From the NCBI RefSeq assembly GCF_001562255.1, contig NZ_CP014301.1:2728001-2792000 (forward strand): a stretch of 64,000 bases of DNA, given 5' to 3'. Positions 44,774-53,796 of this stretch are shown piece after piece. The notes under the pieces were generated by a model. That model ran no database searches, was not told the origin of the DNA, and was given only the letters and a program-made list of their open reading frames with translations. The translations under genes were made by a program, and so were the position numbers. The number at the start of each line of letters is the position of its first letter. The stretch's first letter is position 1. The DNA comes from Bosea sp. PAMC 26642 (GTDB lineage: Bacteria > Pseudomonadota > Alphaproteobacteria > Rhizobiales > Beijerinckiaceae).

Positions 44774-46098
44774 GCGATCACCTTTCCGACATGCAGCGCG
44801 CCGACCCGGAACGTGCCGGCGAAGGTCGCGGAGGACTGGTTCCTGAGCGTCGCCCAGATCGAGAGCTCGACGGAACTCGGCGCGGCGGTGAGGAGTAGCG
44901 GCGGCGTCCGCAGCGTCCAGCTGTCGTTCACCGAAGGCAGCAGGTCGGCGATCGAATCCCAGCCATCGACCACGTCATAGGCGGTGCCGCCCTCGACCGT
45001 GCGCAGCCTCGCGCGGAGACCGGCGATGTTCTGGGAACCGACACCGTCCCATTCGATCGTCGCCAGCGCTTCGATCGTATCTCCGGCAGCCATCTTGGTG
45101 GCGGGCGAGACGACGCTCTGCCGGACGATGATGCCCGAGCCCGGCGACGCGCCGGAGCCCGTTCCGGTGCCGCTGATCGCGATCTGCTGCGCCGGCAGGC
45201 CGTTGGCGAGCGTCGCCTTCGAGCAGGCCACGGTCAGGCCGGTGATGACGCCGCCCGTCCCCGCACTGCCGAGGATCGTCGTGCTGGCCGCCATGCCGCT
45301 GCCGTTGAAGGTCGGCCCGCCGCTGCCACTGACCGCGACCGATCCATCCATGATCCCGTTCGGCAGCAGATTGCCCGAGGGATTCCAGTCCGGCTCGTAG
45401 ACATCGGCGATCGAGACGACCGGGTTGACGGCGACCGTCGGATAAAGCGTCCGGATCAGATCCGCGACCGGCTTCCAGACAAAATAGCTGCCGAGCCCGC
45501 GCGGATGCAGCCCGTCATAGTCGTAATAGGTCTTCGGCGCGGACGTCGGCGAGAGCGGGTCGGTCCAGAAGATGTTCGGATCGACCACGTAGAGATTGCG
45601 GTAGCCGCGCCATTGCAGCTCGCGCACCCAGCGGATCATCTGCTGCAACAGCGGTCTTGCCGTCGCACTGACAAGGCTGCGATTGAGTGGGCAGATGGCG
45701 ATGACGAGCTTTCCCGCCGCCAGCAGCCGCCGCAGGATCTGCGTAATGTTGTTCTTGTAGGTCGCCAGCGTGGTAGGGCCGGCGGTGTTGACGTCGTTCG
45801 TGCCGATCTTGACCGCGACGATGTCAGCGTCGCAGGCACAGATCGCGTCGATCCGCGCCAGCAACCCCGTCGAGGTCTCGCCGTTGACGCCGAAATTCAG
45901 GTCCTTGCGCGTCCGCACGCGCTGATGCGCCAGCGCAGGCACCCAGAAGCCCGGCCCCTGCACGAAATTGGCGGTCAGCGTCGCCGTATCCTGGCTGATG
46001 CTGGCATAGGTGACGCTGTCGCCCGCGAAGGCGATGGTGGGAGCCGCGCCCATCGTCGGGGCGGAGCGGCTGACGCGGCCATATCCGAAGCTGGTCAT
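44770..46098 (-). CDS. SGNH/GDSL hydrolase with C-terminal beta-rich domain
   Basis: A 442-residue protein with an intact SGNH set: block I FAGDSVT (Ser28), block II NFGVNGE, block III KIGTNDVN (Asn101) and block V YDYDGLHPRG (Asp195, His198). It has no signal peptide. Residues ~230-442 are Gly/Ser/Thr-rich with repeated short beta-like stretches (ILGSAGTGGVITGL), as in phage tail or spike appendages. It lies directly after the spike-base-like gene (4-base gap). It could deacetylate a surface polysaccharide or, if secreted, act on the target glycan. Confidence 0.82.
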   Translation of the reverse strand: MTSFGYGRVSRSAPTMGAAPTIAFAGDSVTYASISQDTATLTANFVQGPGFWVPALAHQRVRTRKDLNFGVNGETSTGLLARIDAICACDADIVAVKIGTNDVNTAGPTTLATYKNNITQILRRLLAAGKLVIAICPLNRSLVSATARPLLQQMIRWVRELQWRGYRNLYVVDPNIFWTDPLSPTSAPKTYYDYDGLHPRGLGSYFVWKPVADLIRTLYPTVAVNPVVSIADVYEPDWNPSGNLLPNGIMDGSVAVSGSGGPTFNGSGMAASTTILGSAGTGGVITGLTVACSKATLANGLPAQQIAISGTGTGSGASPGSGIIVRQSVVSPATKMAAGDTIEALATIEWDGVGSQNIAGLRARLRTVEGGTAYDVVDGWDSIADLLPSVNDSWTLRTPPLLLTAAPSSVELSIWATLRNQSSATFAGTFRVGALHVGKVIA

Positions 46099-46102
46099 GG
46101 CG

Positions 46103-46420
46103 TCACACCGTATAGGCGTGAATGTCGAGGCCAGGCGTCGTCCCGGTCGACCAGACCCGACGCACGCTCAGCGGCTCGTAGCTGGTGCCGGCGCTGAACT
46201 TCAGCGTGACGGTGGCGGCATCATCGGCAGCGAGCGCCGGCGTGACGCGCAGCGAGGCCTCGGCCAGCGAGAACGGCACGAAGACCCTGAGAGCCTTGGC
46301 ATAGATCGCAAGATCGGCGCCGTCGGCCGGCGTGATCGGCACGAGGTCGCCGGCCGGCGAGATCGCGTTGCGCGCGAGCAGCGCGTTGGGGTCTTTCTGC
46401 AGATCGTAGGAATTGGGCAC
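46103..46420 (-). CDS. Spike-base-like protein (resembles GTA Rcc01079 family)
   Basis: A 105-residue protein. The GTG start at 46420 follows GGGAGG at about 7 bases; the longer upstream frame is Arg/Pro-rich and unlike coding sequence. ITPADGADLAIYAKALRVFV and LSVRRVWSTGTTPGLDIHAY match, from memory, the pattern of the small spike-base proteins of gene transfer agents (RCAP_Rcc01079 family), which sit beneath capsid spikes. No other head or tail gene is nearby. Its place in a type I secretion operon, between a coiled-coil protein and an SGNH hydrolase, is unusual. Family assignment is by motif memory. Confidence 0.65.
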   Translation of the reverse strand: MPNSYDLQKDPNALLARNAISPAGDLVPITPADGADLAIYAKALRVFVPFSLAEASLRVTPALAADDAATVTLKFSAGTSYEPLSVRRVWSTGTTPGLDIHAYTV

Positions 46421-46514
46421 CGGTCGCCTCCCGAAGGTCCAGATGAGACTGGAGCCATCATGAGGCCGCCGGAGACGCCGGGGATAAGTCCCGCGTCTCG
46501 TGCCTGGTCGCAAA

Positions 46515-47852
46515 TCAGGCGGCGTAGGTGAAGACGACCTCCGACACGGCGATCGAGAGCATTCGGCTGTCGCTGTTGCCTTCGACATGGGCAGGCGAGC
46601 TCGTCAACATGCTCGACAGCGACAGCGCCTGGCAGGTCAGGCCGGGATGGCCCGGCAGGCTTGCGCCGGCCGAAAGCCGCAGCCGCCATGGCGCCTTGCG
46701 GGTCTTGCCGCGCTCGGCCACGACGTTGACCGCCTTGGTGTCGAAAGCGGCGCGGATCAGCGGCTTCTCGGCGCCATAGACGCCCACGAGACTGACCGCG
46801 ACCTCGACGACCTCCCGCTCCGGCTGCGGATTGAACACCATCGCCTCTCCTGCCATCCAGCGGAATTCGACGCCGCCTTCCTCTTCGACATCGTACCAGC
46901 CGAAGGAATAGGAGGGCGAGCGCAGCGGCACTGCTACGGTCTTGGGCGCAACCTCGCCCGCAGCCAGTTCGGCCGCCTTGGGCGAGCCGGCCCGGATCGT
47001 GTCGAGGAAGGAATCGACCTTGGCGCGCAGCTCGGGGGGCAACGGAGCCGCGCCCGGCTGGACCGGCACCTCGGTCGCGGCGACGCGGTCGAACATGAAG
47101 GAGGCCGCATATTCGATGAAGGCGTCGATTCGCTGCTGCAGCACGTCCATGCGCGCGGTCACGTCGGAATTCAGCGTCTTGAACTTGAAGGCGGTCGACT
47201 TCGTCACCTGCGACAGCTGCGTCTCGAACTCGACGATGCGCTTGGTCAGATCGTCGACATCGGCTCGGCGATAGGCGATCGACGTCAGGGCCGCATCCTG
47301 CCCGACCAGGAAGATCTCGGCGGTGAGGCCGTTCTCGCCGAGATCGGCCGGGTGCAGCTGGGCTGCGAACTGGAACGAGGCACCGCCATCGTCGAGCAGA
47401 CGCGGCGGCTCGACGCTGATCGTGCGCGGCACCAGCCCGTTGATGCGGGCAAACATCTGCGGATGCAGCAGGCCATTGACGCGGTTCACCGCGACGCCGC
47501 GGATCATGCCCTGCTCGATCGTCAGGTTCTCGACCCTGACCTCTCCCATCCCGACGAGCGCGATCGCCTCGTCGCGGGTCGAAAGCCGATAGGGACCGGC
47601 GATCTCGATATTGTCGCGCGTCGTCACCAACCGGATATCGGCCGGCAGCTCGACCCAGGGCAGATAATCGATCGGGAACTCGATGACGTCGCCGAGTTCG
47701 AAGGAGCCCTCGATGCGGCTGAGTCCGATCCGGATGCCGCAGAGATAGGCCCCGACATCCTCGTCCATCGTGAAGCTGGTCAGGCAGGACAATCGCAGGG
47801 CCCGGAAAACGGCACCGTTGACCCGCAGTTTTTCGAGGGTTGGAGCCAGCAT
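46515..47852 (-). CDS. Hypothetical protein with central coiled coil
   Basis: A 445-residue protein of unrecognised family, with no signal peptide or membrane helix. Residues ~1-190 look beta-rich (FELGDVIEFPIDYLPWVELP, IEQGMIRGVAVNRVNGLLHP). Residues ~196-250 are a heptad-like coiled coil (VDDLTKRIVEFETQLSQVTK). The C-terminal ~180 residues are again beta-rich (SPSYSFGWYDVEEEGGVEFR). The layout resembles trimeric fibre or tail-collar proteins. It is in the operon between the degenerate SGNH gene and the spike-base-like gene. Confidence 0.75.
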   Translation of the reverse strand: MLAPTLEKLRVNGAVFRALRLSCLTSFTMDEDVGAYLCGIRIGLSRIEGSFELGDVIEFPIDYLPWVELPADIRLVTTRDNIEIAGPYRLSTRDEAIALVGMGEVRVENLTIEQGMIRGVAVNRVNGLLHPQMFARINGLVPRTISVEPPRLLDDGGASFQFAAQLHPADLGENGLTAEIFLVGQDAALTSIAYRRADVDDLTKRIVEFETQLSQVTKSTAFKFKTLNSDVTARMDVLQQRIDAFIEYAASFMFDRVAATEVPVQPGAAPLPPELRAKVDSFLDTIRAGSPKAAELAAGEVAPKTVAVPLRSPSYSFGWYDVEEEGGVEFRWMAGEAMVFNPQPEREVVEVAVSLVGVYGAEKPLIRAAFDTKAVNVVAERGKTRKAPWRLRLSAGASLPGHPGLTCQALSLSSMLTSSPAHVEGNSDSRMLSIAVSEVVFTYAA

Positions 47853-47861
47853 ATCGTCACC

Positions 47862-49328
47862 CTATGGCGATGTTGAAGGAAGATCGGCGGAACGGCCTTC
47901 CGGGAACGCTGGCGGTTGCGACGCAAGTCTCTTGCGTATCACGATGCGCCTGACGTCGAGAAGACCGGAAACGGGAATGTCGGCTCCCGGACGGATGTTG
48001 ACCACCAGCGAGATGCCGAGCTTCGTCAGCGGCGCCGACACGGTGAAGCCCGGCACGCTCAAGACGCCGGCATGGGCCTCGGGAAGTCCCGCATCCCCGC
48101 TATAGTGCCCGGAAACATGGGCGCAATAGCCGCTCTGCCAGACGGGCGTCAGCTGGAGCGAGACCGAGGCGATACCCTCGACCGGCGCCTGCAGCGCGAA
48201 TGCGCATTCCGCGTCGATGACGTCGCCAGGTGCCAGCGACGCCAGCTGCGCGCCGTCGATCGACTGGGACAGCTTGACCAACCCCCAGCTCGAGGAAGAG
48301 CGCCCGCCGAAGCGCAGGCGCTGGCCGGCAGGTCTCGCGTCGGACACCCCGGACTCGGCCGACAGCGTCAGTCCCGAAAGACCATGTGCCGCCAGCAGGA
48401 AGCCATCCGCGCAGACGCCTGAAACGCCTTCTCCCGCCAGCGTGCCCGTGGTGCCGGCAAGCGTCGGGTTGGGGTTCAGCGCATCATGCGGCGTCTCGGG
48501 CGCGGTACCCGGCAACGCCTTGCCCGGAAACAGGCGCGGCGACATCCCGGCCAGAGCCTTGACCGCCGCCTGTGCGAGCCTGAAAGCGCCCGCCGGCGTC
48601 AACGTACCCGCCATATCGCCGGTGGCGAATCGGGGATCGGGCTCCTGGCCATGGGCGCGCTCGCCGACCAGCACGCGCGCCACGTCGATCAGTCCGATCC
48701 GCTTGTCCTGCCGCGCCAGCCGGCGCAGCGTCGCGGCGATCGCGATGTAGCGATCGGCGAACAGGCCATTGGCAAATTGTGGGCAGGGTGGCGGCACCAC
48801 GAAGATCGGCGTCATGCCCCGATCGAGCAATTTCGTGGCCACCGTTTCGAAACTCGCTGCCGTCTCGGCCGGTGGCGGCGCGGTTCCCGTCATCGTGGCA
48901 AAGCAATCGTGAAGACCGGCGCAGATCAGCACCGCATCGATCTTGCCCGCCAGGGCCAGCACCGGATCAAGCCCGGCGGCTACGCCGACGCTGGTCGCGC
49001 CCGGCAGTTCGAACACACGCGTTTCGGGCAGCACGACCCAGGGGGCCATGATCCGCAGCCAGTTCGTGAAACGATACGGCGGAAAATGCCGCTCGACTAC
49101 GCCGTCGCGTTTCAGCGCGACGTGGGCGGGACCGATCTGGTCGTCGCCAAGTGCCGCCAGCCGAACCGGCAGGAAAGGCTGCGACATTGCCTGCCTTGCC
49201 TTGCCGGCAGACGCTTTCGCCTTGACGGTCCGCGGCTTGCGCACAACTGGCGTCGCCGCAGCCATGTCGGTTTTCTTCGAGGCGCGTGGACGGCTGCGCC
49301 TTGCATCATCCCCAGCCATGCCGCTCAT
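47862..49328 (-). CDS. SGNH-fold protein with degraded catalytic residues
   Basis: A 488-residue protein. Residues 1-48 are a basic, Lys/Arg/Ala-rich, probably disordered tail. The SGNH-like domain follows with block I LAALGDDQIG (Asp where the Ser should be, ~63), block III ICAGLHDCF (no canonical G-x-N-D) and block V AGTLTPAG (Thr in the place of the catalytic His). It is therefore probably not an esterase and may bind glycan. Residues ~290-488 form a beta-rich domain (WGLVKLSQSIDGAQLASL). It overlaps the HlyD gene by 4 bases. Confidence 0.72.
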   Translation of the reverse strand: MSGMAGDDARRSRPRASKKTDMAAATPVVRKPRTVKAKASAGKARQAMSQPFLPVRLAALGDDQIGPAHVALKRDGVVERHFPPYRFTNWLRIMAPWVVLPETRVFELPGATSVGVAAGLDPVLALAGKIDAVLICAGLHDCFATMTGTAPPPAETAASFETVATKLLDRGMTPIFVVPPPCPQFANGLFADRYIAIAATLRRLARQDKRIGLIDVARVLVGERAHGQEPDPRFATGDMAGTLTPAGAFRLAQAAVKALAGMSPRLFPGKALPGTAPETPHDALNPNPTLAGTTGTLAGEGVSGVCADGFLLAAHGLSGLTLSAESGVSDARPAGQRLRFGGRSSSSWGLVKLSQSIDGAQLASLAPGDVIDAECAFALQAPVEGIASVSLQLTPVWQSGYCAHVSGHYSGDAGLPEAHAGVLSVPGFTVSAPLTKLGISLVVNIRPGADIPVSGLLDVRRIVIRKRLASQPPAFPEGRSADLPSTSP

Positions 49329-50821
49329 CGCTCTCGCAGGCTGCGCGCGAAGCGGTCCATCAGCGGCTGGACGAGATAACTCGCCACCGTGCGCTCGCCC
49401 GTGACGATGATCACGTCCGAGGTCATGCCCGCCGAAAGCTTGCTGACGACTTCCAACGGAATGGTCTTCTTGTCGACCAGCACTTCGGCGGCGAAATAGA
49501 AGTCCCTGCCGTTTTCGTCGAGAATCCGGTCGCGCGAGACGGAGCGGACCGCGCCGCGAATGGCCCGGCTGCCCCAGTAGTGGAAACCCGGAAACCGGAT
49601 CTCCGCGTTCAGACCGATGGTGACGCGGTCGGCGTCGTTGGGGTTCACCTTGGCCCGGATGACAAGATCGTCATTGGCAGGCGCGATTTCCATCAGCGCA
49701 TCGCCCGGCTTGACCACGCCGCCGACGGTGAAGACCTTCATCTGCTGCACGGTGCCGTCGTTGGGTGCCCGGATTTCGGCGCGGCGCTTGCCGTCGGATG
49801 TCAGCAGGATCTGCTGGCGCACATCGCTCAGTTGACGCCGCACGTCGATGAGGAGGGTCGAGGCCTCCTGCTTGTAGTCCTGCTGCACCTGCTGGCGCTT
49901 CAGCTCCACCTCGGCCAGCCGCTCCTTCAGCTTCAGGGTCAGCGCCTTGCCGTTATTGACCGCGCCGGTCAGCCGCAGCTTCTCGCGCTCGAGCGTCGCA
50001 ATCCGGGTCAGCGGGATGAGCTGCTTCTTGAAGAGCGGCCGCAGGGATTCCAGCTCGTCGACGATCTGGGTCAGCGTGGCGGCTGAGGTATCGATGTCGA
50101 TCGCCGCCTGCGCGATCTCCTGTCGGGCCTGCGCCATCTGCGATTCGGCGATCATCGTGTTGCGCTGCACCGCATTGCGGCGGCTTTCGAACAGGCGCTT
50201 CTGGTCGGAGATGACGGGAATGACCGCCGGATCATTGGCCCGCTTCAGCACGAGTTCGGGAAAGACGACCATGTCGCGATTCTCGAACTCGGCGATCAGC
50301 CGCGCCTCCTGCGCCATGATGATGGCGAGCTGGTTTTCGTAGAGATCGCCCAGCGCGTCGAGGCGCGTCGGATCGAGCCTGATCAGCAATTGTCCCGACG
50401 TAACCTGCTGGCCGTCGCGGACCAGCACATCCTGCACGATGCCGCCTTCGAGATGCTGGATCGTCTTGCGGTTGGTTTCGGAGCCGACAACGCCCGAGGC
50501 CAGCGCGCCGCCGTCCAGCCGTGTCGCCATCGCCCAGACCACGAACAGGCCGAGGCCGCCGAAGATCACGAAATAACCCGCGCGCAACGAGCGCTGCCAT
50601 TCGGCGGACGCCGGCGGAGCGGAGCCCTTCGGGCGCATGGGCACGATCTGGCCCGGCTCCGCCGCATCGGCAGCGCTGCGCTGGCTCTTGATGAAATCGG
50701 ACAGCGACGAGATGCGCGCATACACGGCCCGTGCCGAGGCCGGGACCAGCGCGCGCGATCCGCTACGTTTGCCTTGCCCGTTACCGGACTTTTTCATGCC
50801 GTCGGTGTTCTTCACGTTCAT
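49325..50821 (-). CDS. Type I secretion membrane-fusion (HlyD-family) adaptor, pair 2
   Basis: A 498-residue HlyD/PrtE-type adaptor. The N-terminal cytoplasmic region of ~90 residues is longer than in pair 1 and Ser/Arg/Pro-rich. A transmembrane helix lies at ~97-115 (GYFVIFGGLGLFVVWAM). Then come the lipoyl segment (IQHLEGGIVQDVLVRDGQQV), a long coiled-coil hairpin (~180-330), the second lipoyl part and the family C-terminus VQPLMDRFARSLRER. It follows the exporter gene by 46 bases and leads into the SGNH/spike genes, so pair 2 is tied to them transcriptionally. Confidence 0.92.
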   Translation of the reverse strand: MNVKNTDGMKKSGNGQGKRSGSRALVPASARAVYARISSLSDFIKSQRSAADAAEPGQIVPMRPKGSAPPASAEWQRSLRAGYFVIFGGLGLFVVWAMATRLDGGALASGVVGSETNRKTIQHLEGGIVQDVLVRDGQQVTSGQLLIRLDPTRLDALGDLYENQLAIIMAQEARLIAEFENRDMVVFPELVLKRANDPAVIPVISDQKRLFESRRNAVQRNTMIAESQMAQARQEIAQAAIDIDTSAATLTQIVDELESLRPLFKKQLIPLTRIATLEREKLRLTGAVNNGKALTLKLKERLAEVELKRQQVQQDYKQEASTLLIDVRRQLSDVRQQILLTSDGKRRAEIRAPNDGTVQQMKVFTVGGVVKPGDALMEIAPANDDLVIRAKVNPNDADRVTIGLNAEIRFPGFHYWGSRAIRGAVRSVSRDRILDENGRDFYFAAEVLVDKKTIPLEVVSKLSAGMTSDVIIVTGERTVASYLVQPLMDRFARSLRER

Positions 50822-50867
50822 CGTCCTTGTCCGCCAGGGCGACCAGCGTTTCCCAAAACCCGCATCG

Positions 50868-52610
50868 TCAGCTCGCCTGCATCATCGGCGGCGACGTGAT
50901 CGCGTTGATCGCATCCTTCCCCGGGCGATAACCCGACAAGCGGTCGAGAACATGTTCCTTGGGTCCGAATGTGTGCACGGTGCCCGCATTGAGCACGAGA
51001 ATGTCGTCGCAATAGGTCAGCATGTTCATGCGGTGCGTGATCAGGATGACGATCGCGCCGCGGTCGCGCATCGTGATGATCGTCTCGCCCAGGCTCTTCT
51101 CGCCGATCGAATCGAGGTTGGAGTTCGGCTCGTCGAGTACGAGCAGGCGCGGATTTCCGAACACCGCGCGCGCCAGCGCGACGCGTTGGCGTTGGCCGCC
51201 CGACAGCACATGGCCATCGGGACCGAGCTTGGTGTTGAAGCCGTTCGGCAGTCGCCCGATGATGTCCTGGATATTGGCGACTTGCGCCGCCTCGATGACC
51301 TTCGCGTCGTTGTCGCCGCCGAGCGCCTCGAAGCGCGCGATGTTCTCCGCCACCGTACCGGGCAGCATCTCGACATCTTGCGGCACATAGCCGACGAATC
51401 GCCCGAGCCGGTCCTGATCCCAATGCGAGAGCTGGTGTCCGTCCAGGCTGATCGAGCCCTTCTTGATGCCCCAGCCCCCGGTCAGGACGCGCGCGAGCGA
51501 CGACTTGCCTGCCCCGCTCGCGCCCACCACCCCGACGACGCGGCCCGGATCGACTGCAAACGAAACATCGCTGAGCACGACGACATCGCGATTATGCGGC
51601 GTCGCCATCACGCGCGACAGGACCAGCGGGCCGGCAGGATCGGGCAGAACGATCTTGTCCGACATGCGCGCCGCGACGTCCAGGATCGCATCGACGCGAT
51701 CGGCCGAAATCTTGACGTTCCAGAACACCCGCCAGCTGCTGGCGATCGAATCGACCGGCTGAACCGCGCGCCCCGCGAGCAGCGTCGAGGCGATCGTCAC
51801 GCCGGCTCCGATCTCTTCGTTGAGATACAGGATCGCGCCCACAGTGAGCAGAACCGGCATGTAGATGTGCCGGAACCACTTCATGATGCCGGTAACGACT
51901 TTGGTTCTCTGGACGGCGGCTGCCTGCCAGCCCAGCGAATCGCGCTGCTGGTCGCGCCAGCGCCCGACCAGGCGCGGCAGCATCCCCATGACACGGGTCG
52001 CCTCGGCGCTCTGCATCACCGAGCGTCCGAACTCCGCTGCGTTGACCCCCGAAGAGGCGGCGCGACGGCTGTCGTCGCGCGCCAGGCTCTGGCTGAGCAG
52101 CGCCAGGATGACCACGATGACCGTCAGCACCAGGACGGTGAGCCCAAGCATCGGGTGATACAGGAAGGCCGCCAGCAGAATGATCGGCACCCAGATGAAA
52201 TCGAGGAGCTGGATCACCAGGTTGCCGCCGACGAAGTCGCGCAGCACGTTGAGATCCTGCACCACGATATTGCGTTGGGCCGCGGGCAGAAGATCGGATT
52301 GCCGGTTCAGCGCGTCGAAGACTCGAGCGCTGATCTTCTCGTCCAATGCGACCGCGATGCGCTGCAGCGTGCGCTGGCGGATGATCTCGAGTGCGGTCCA
52401 GATGATGGTCAGCACAATCACGATCGAAGCCAATGCGAGCAGAGTCGAAATGCTCCGGCTCTGCAAGACACGGTCAAATATCTGAATCATATAAAGAGAA
52501 GGAATCAGGCACAGCAGCGTAATGATGAAGGAGAAGAAAACCAGGCTACCCAATGCGGGCATAAACTGCCGAATTTCGCTCCGCAATGCGCTGTCTTTTC
52601 TTGAAGACAT
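50868..52610 (-). CDS. Type I secretion ABC exporter, pair 2
   Basis: A 580-residue fused permease-ATPase of the PrtD class. Helices begin at ~18 (LGSLVFFSFIITLLCLIPSL). The ATPase domain has Walker A VGASGAGKSSLARVLTG, signature LSGGQRQRVALARAVFG and Walker B LLVLDEPNSNLDSIG. No C39 peptidase domain is present, so it does not process double-glycine leaders. It opens the seven-gene minus-strand operon that ends at 44522, and is divergent from the methyltransferase gene across a 508-base gap. Confidence 0.93.
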   Translation of the reverse strand: MSSRKDSALRSEIRQFMPALGSLVFFSFIITLLCLIPSLYMIQIFDRVLQSRSISTLLALASIVIVLTIIWTALEIIRQRTLQRIAVALDEKISARVFDALNRQSDLLPAAQRNIVVQDLNVLRDFVGGNLVIQLLDFIWVPIILLAAFLYHPMLGLTVLVLTVIVVILALLSQSLARDDSRRAASSGVNAAEFGRSVMQSAEATRVMGMLPRLVGRWRDQQRDSLGWQAAAVQRTKVVTGIMKWFRHIYMPVLLTVGAILYLNEEIGAGVTIASTLLAGRAVQPVDSIASSWRVFWNVKISADRVDAILDVAARMSDKIVLPDPAGPLVLSRVMATPHNRDVVVLSDVSFAVDPGRVVGVVGASGAGKSSLARVLTGGWGIKKGSISLDGHQLSHWDQDRLGRFVGYVPQDVEMLPGTVAENIARFEALGGDNDAKVIEAAQVANIQDIIGRLPNGFNTKLGPDGHVLSGGQRQRVALARAVFGNPRLLVLDEPNSNLDSIGEKSLGETIITMRDRGAIVILITHRMNMLTYCDDILVLNAGTVHTFGPKEHVLDRLSGYRPGKDAINAITSPPMMQAS

Positions 52611-53118
52611 TTAATTGCGTTCTCTCATTCTGCGCCGACATACTGAATCGATTTTATTCAAATCGCTCATAGAAACGCCGGCTGGCGAATTTCTCTCATG
52701 GTGAAATAGCATGTTTGCTGCACTGCATCAAATAAGGCGCCTAGGTGGCAGGCCCGGCGCAGCGCCGGCAGGGTCGATCGGGCAACTCCGTTTAAAACCC
52801 GGCGTCTGGCCTCGATCATGACTTAAAATCTCGCATCAGCAGGTGCATCGCGCCATGGCGATACCCTCAATTACAGCCATAAAGTGTTCGCAGTATTAAC
52901 GAATTTCACCGGATATCGCGAATGGGCGGCGCGGCCCTGCAAACCAGGCTTGTCTCGGCCGACCTCTCGATCCCCGGAAACGGTCCCGAAACCGACCCCG
53001 ATCTTGCGGTGGGTCCCGTCGATTGGGATAACGACCGGCGGTTTGCGATCAGGCGGCCGAATGTCTACGGTGTCCGGCCCTTGGAAGGGGTTGTCGCCGC
53101 ATATCTTCGGAGAAGTCC
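52611..53118. promoter_or_regulatory. Divergent intergenic region, AT-rich at its left end
   Basis: This 508-base gap separates the divergent exporter and methyltransferase genes. The first ~110 bases are clearly richer in A+T than the surroundings, fitting a promoter for the secretion operon. A small imperfect inverted repeat with GATT/AATC arms lies at ~52645-52670. Open frames in the rest are Arg/Pro-rich or lack a ribosome site, so I call no gene. Confidence 0.45.
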
Positions 53119-53796
53119 GTGTCGAGCCTCCTGTCTGAAAATGCCATCTCGGCTGCGGGTTCGCGTCAGCATCGGCCCAAGACAATGCGGCATGTGCTCC
53201 ATGTCGGCTGCGGCGGGAAAGCGATCCGCCGTCTCCATCAGACCTTTCGCGATGCGAATCAGTGGCATGAGATTCGGCTCGACGTCGACGAGAAGGTCGA
53301 GCCCGACATCATCTGCTCGACCGTCGACATGCGTGGCGCCGTACCCACCGCCAGCGTCGATGCGGTCTGGTCCTCGCACAATGTCGAGCACCTCTACGAT
53401 CATGAGGTGCCGCTGGCCTTTGCGGAGTTTCTGCGGGTGCTGCGGCCCGACGGTTATTTCCTGATGCGTTGCCCTGATCTCGAAGCCGTCGCCGAGGCGA
53501 TGCTGAAGGACGGGCTCGAAAACGTTGCCTATGTCTCGCCGGCCGGCCCGATCACGCCCCTCGACATGCTGTTTGGCCACCGTGCCTCGGTCGCGCGTGG
53601 CAACGAATACATGGCTCACAAGACCGGCTTCACCGATCTGCGCCTCGGTCGCCTGCTGCTCGAAGCCGGCTTCGGCGCGGCCTATACCAAGCGTATGCCG
53701 GGCTTCGATCTCTGGGCCGTCGCCTTCGCGCCGCAAGCCGATGTCGAGGCCGGCATCGCCACGCTCGCCGGGAACGGGCTGAACTTCCAGGAATGA
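53119..53796 (+). CDS. Class I SAM-dependent methyltransferase (glycan locus)
   Basis: A 225-residue methyltransferase with a GTG start preceded by CGGAGAAG. Motif I is VLHVGCGGKA (~26-35), followed by the acidic strand RLDVDEKVEPDIICS. The post-motif stretch SVDAVWSSHNVEHLYDHEVP has the D-A-V-W-S-x-H-x-x-E-H form common in polysaccharide-locus methyltransferases. Its stop overlaps the next ATG. It probably methylates a sugar or nucleotide-sugar intermediate. Confidence 0.83.
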   Translation: MSSLLSENAISAAGSRQHRPKTMRHVLHVGCGGKAIRRLHQTFRDANQWHEIRLDVDEKVEPDIICSTVDMRGAVPTASVDAVWSSHNVEHLYDHEVPLAFAEFLRVLRPDGYFLMRCPDLEAVAEAMLKDGLENVAYVSPAGPITPLDMLFGHRASVARGNEYMAHKTGFTDLRLGRLLLEAGFGAAYTKRMPGFDLWAVAFAPQADVEAGIATLAGNGLNFQE

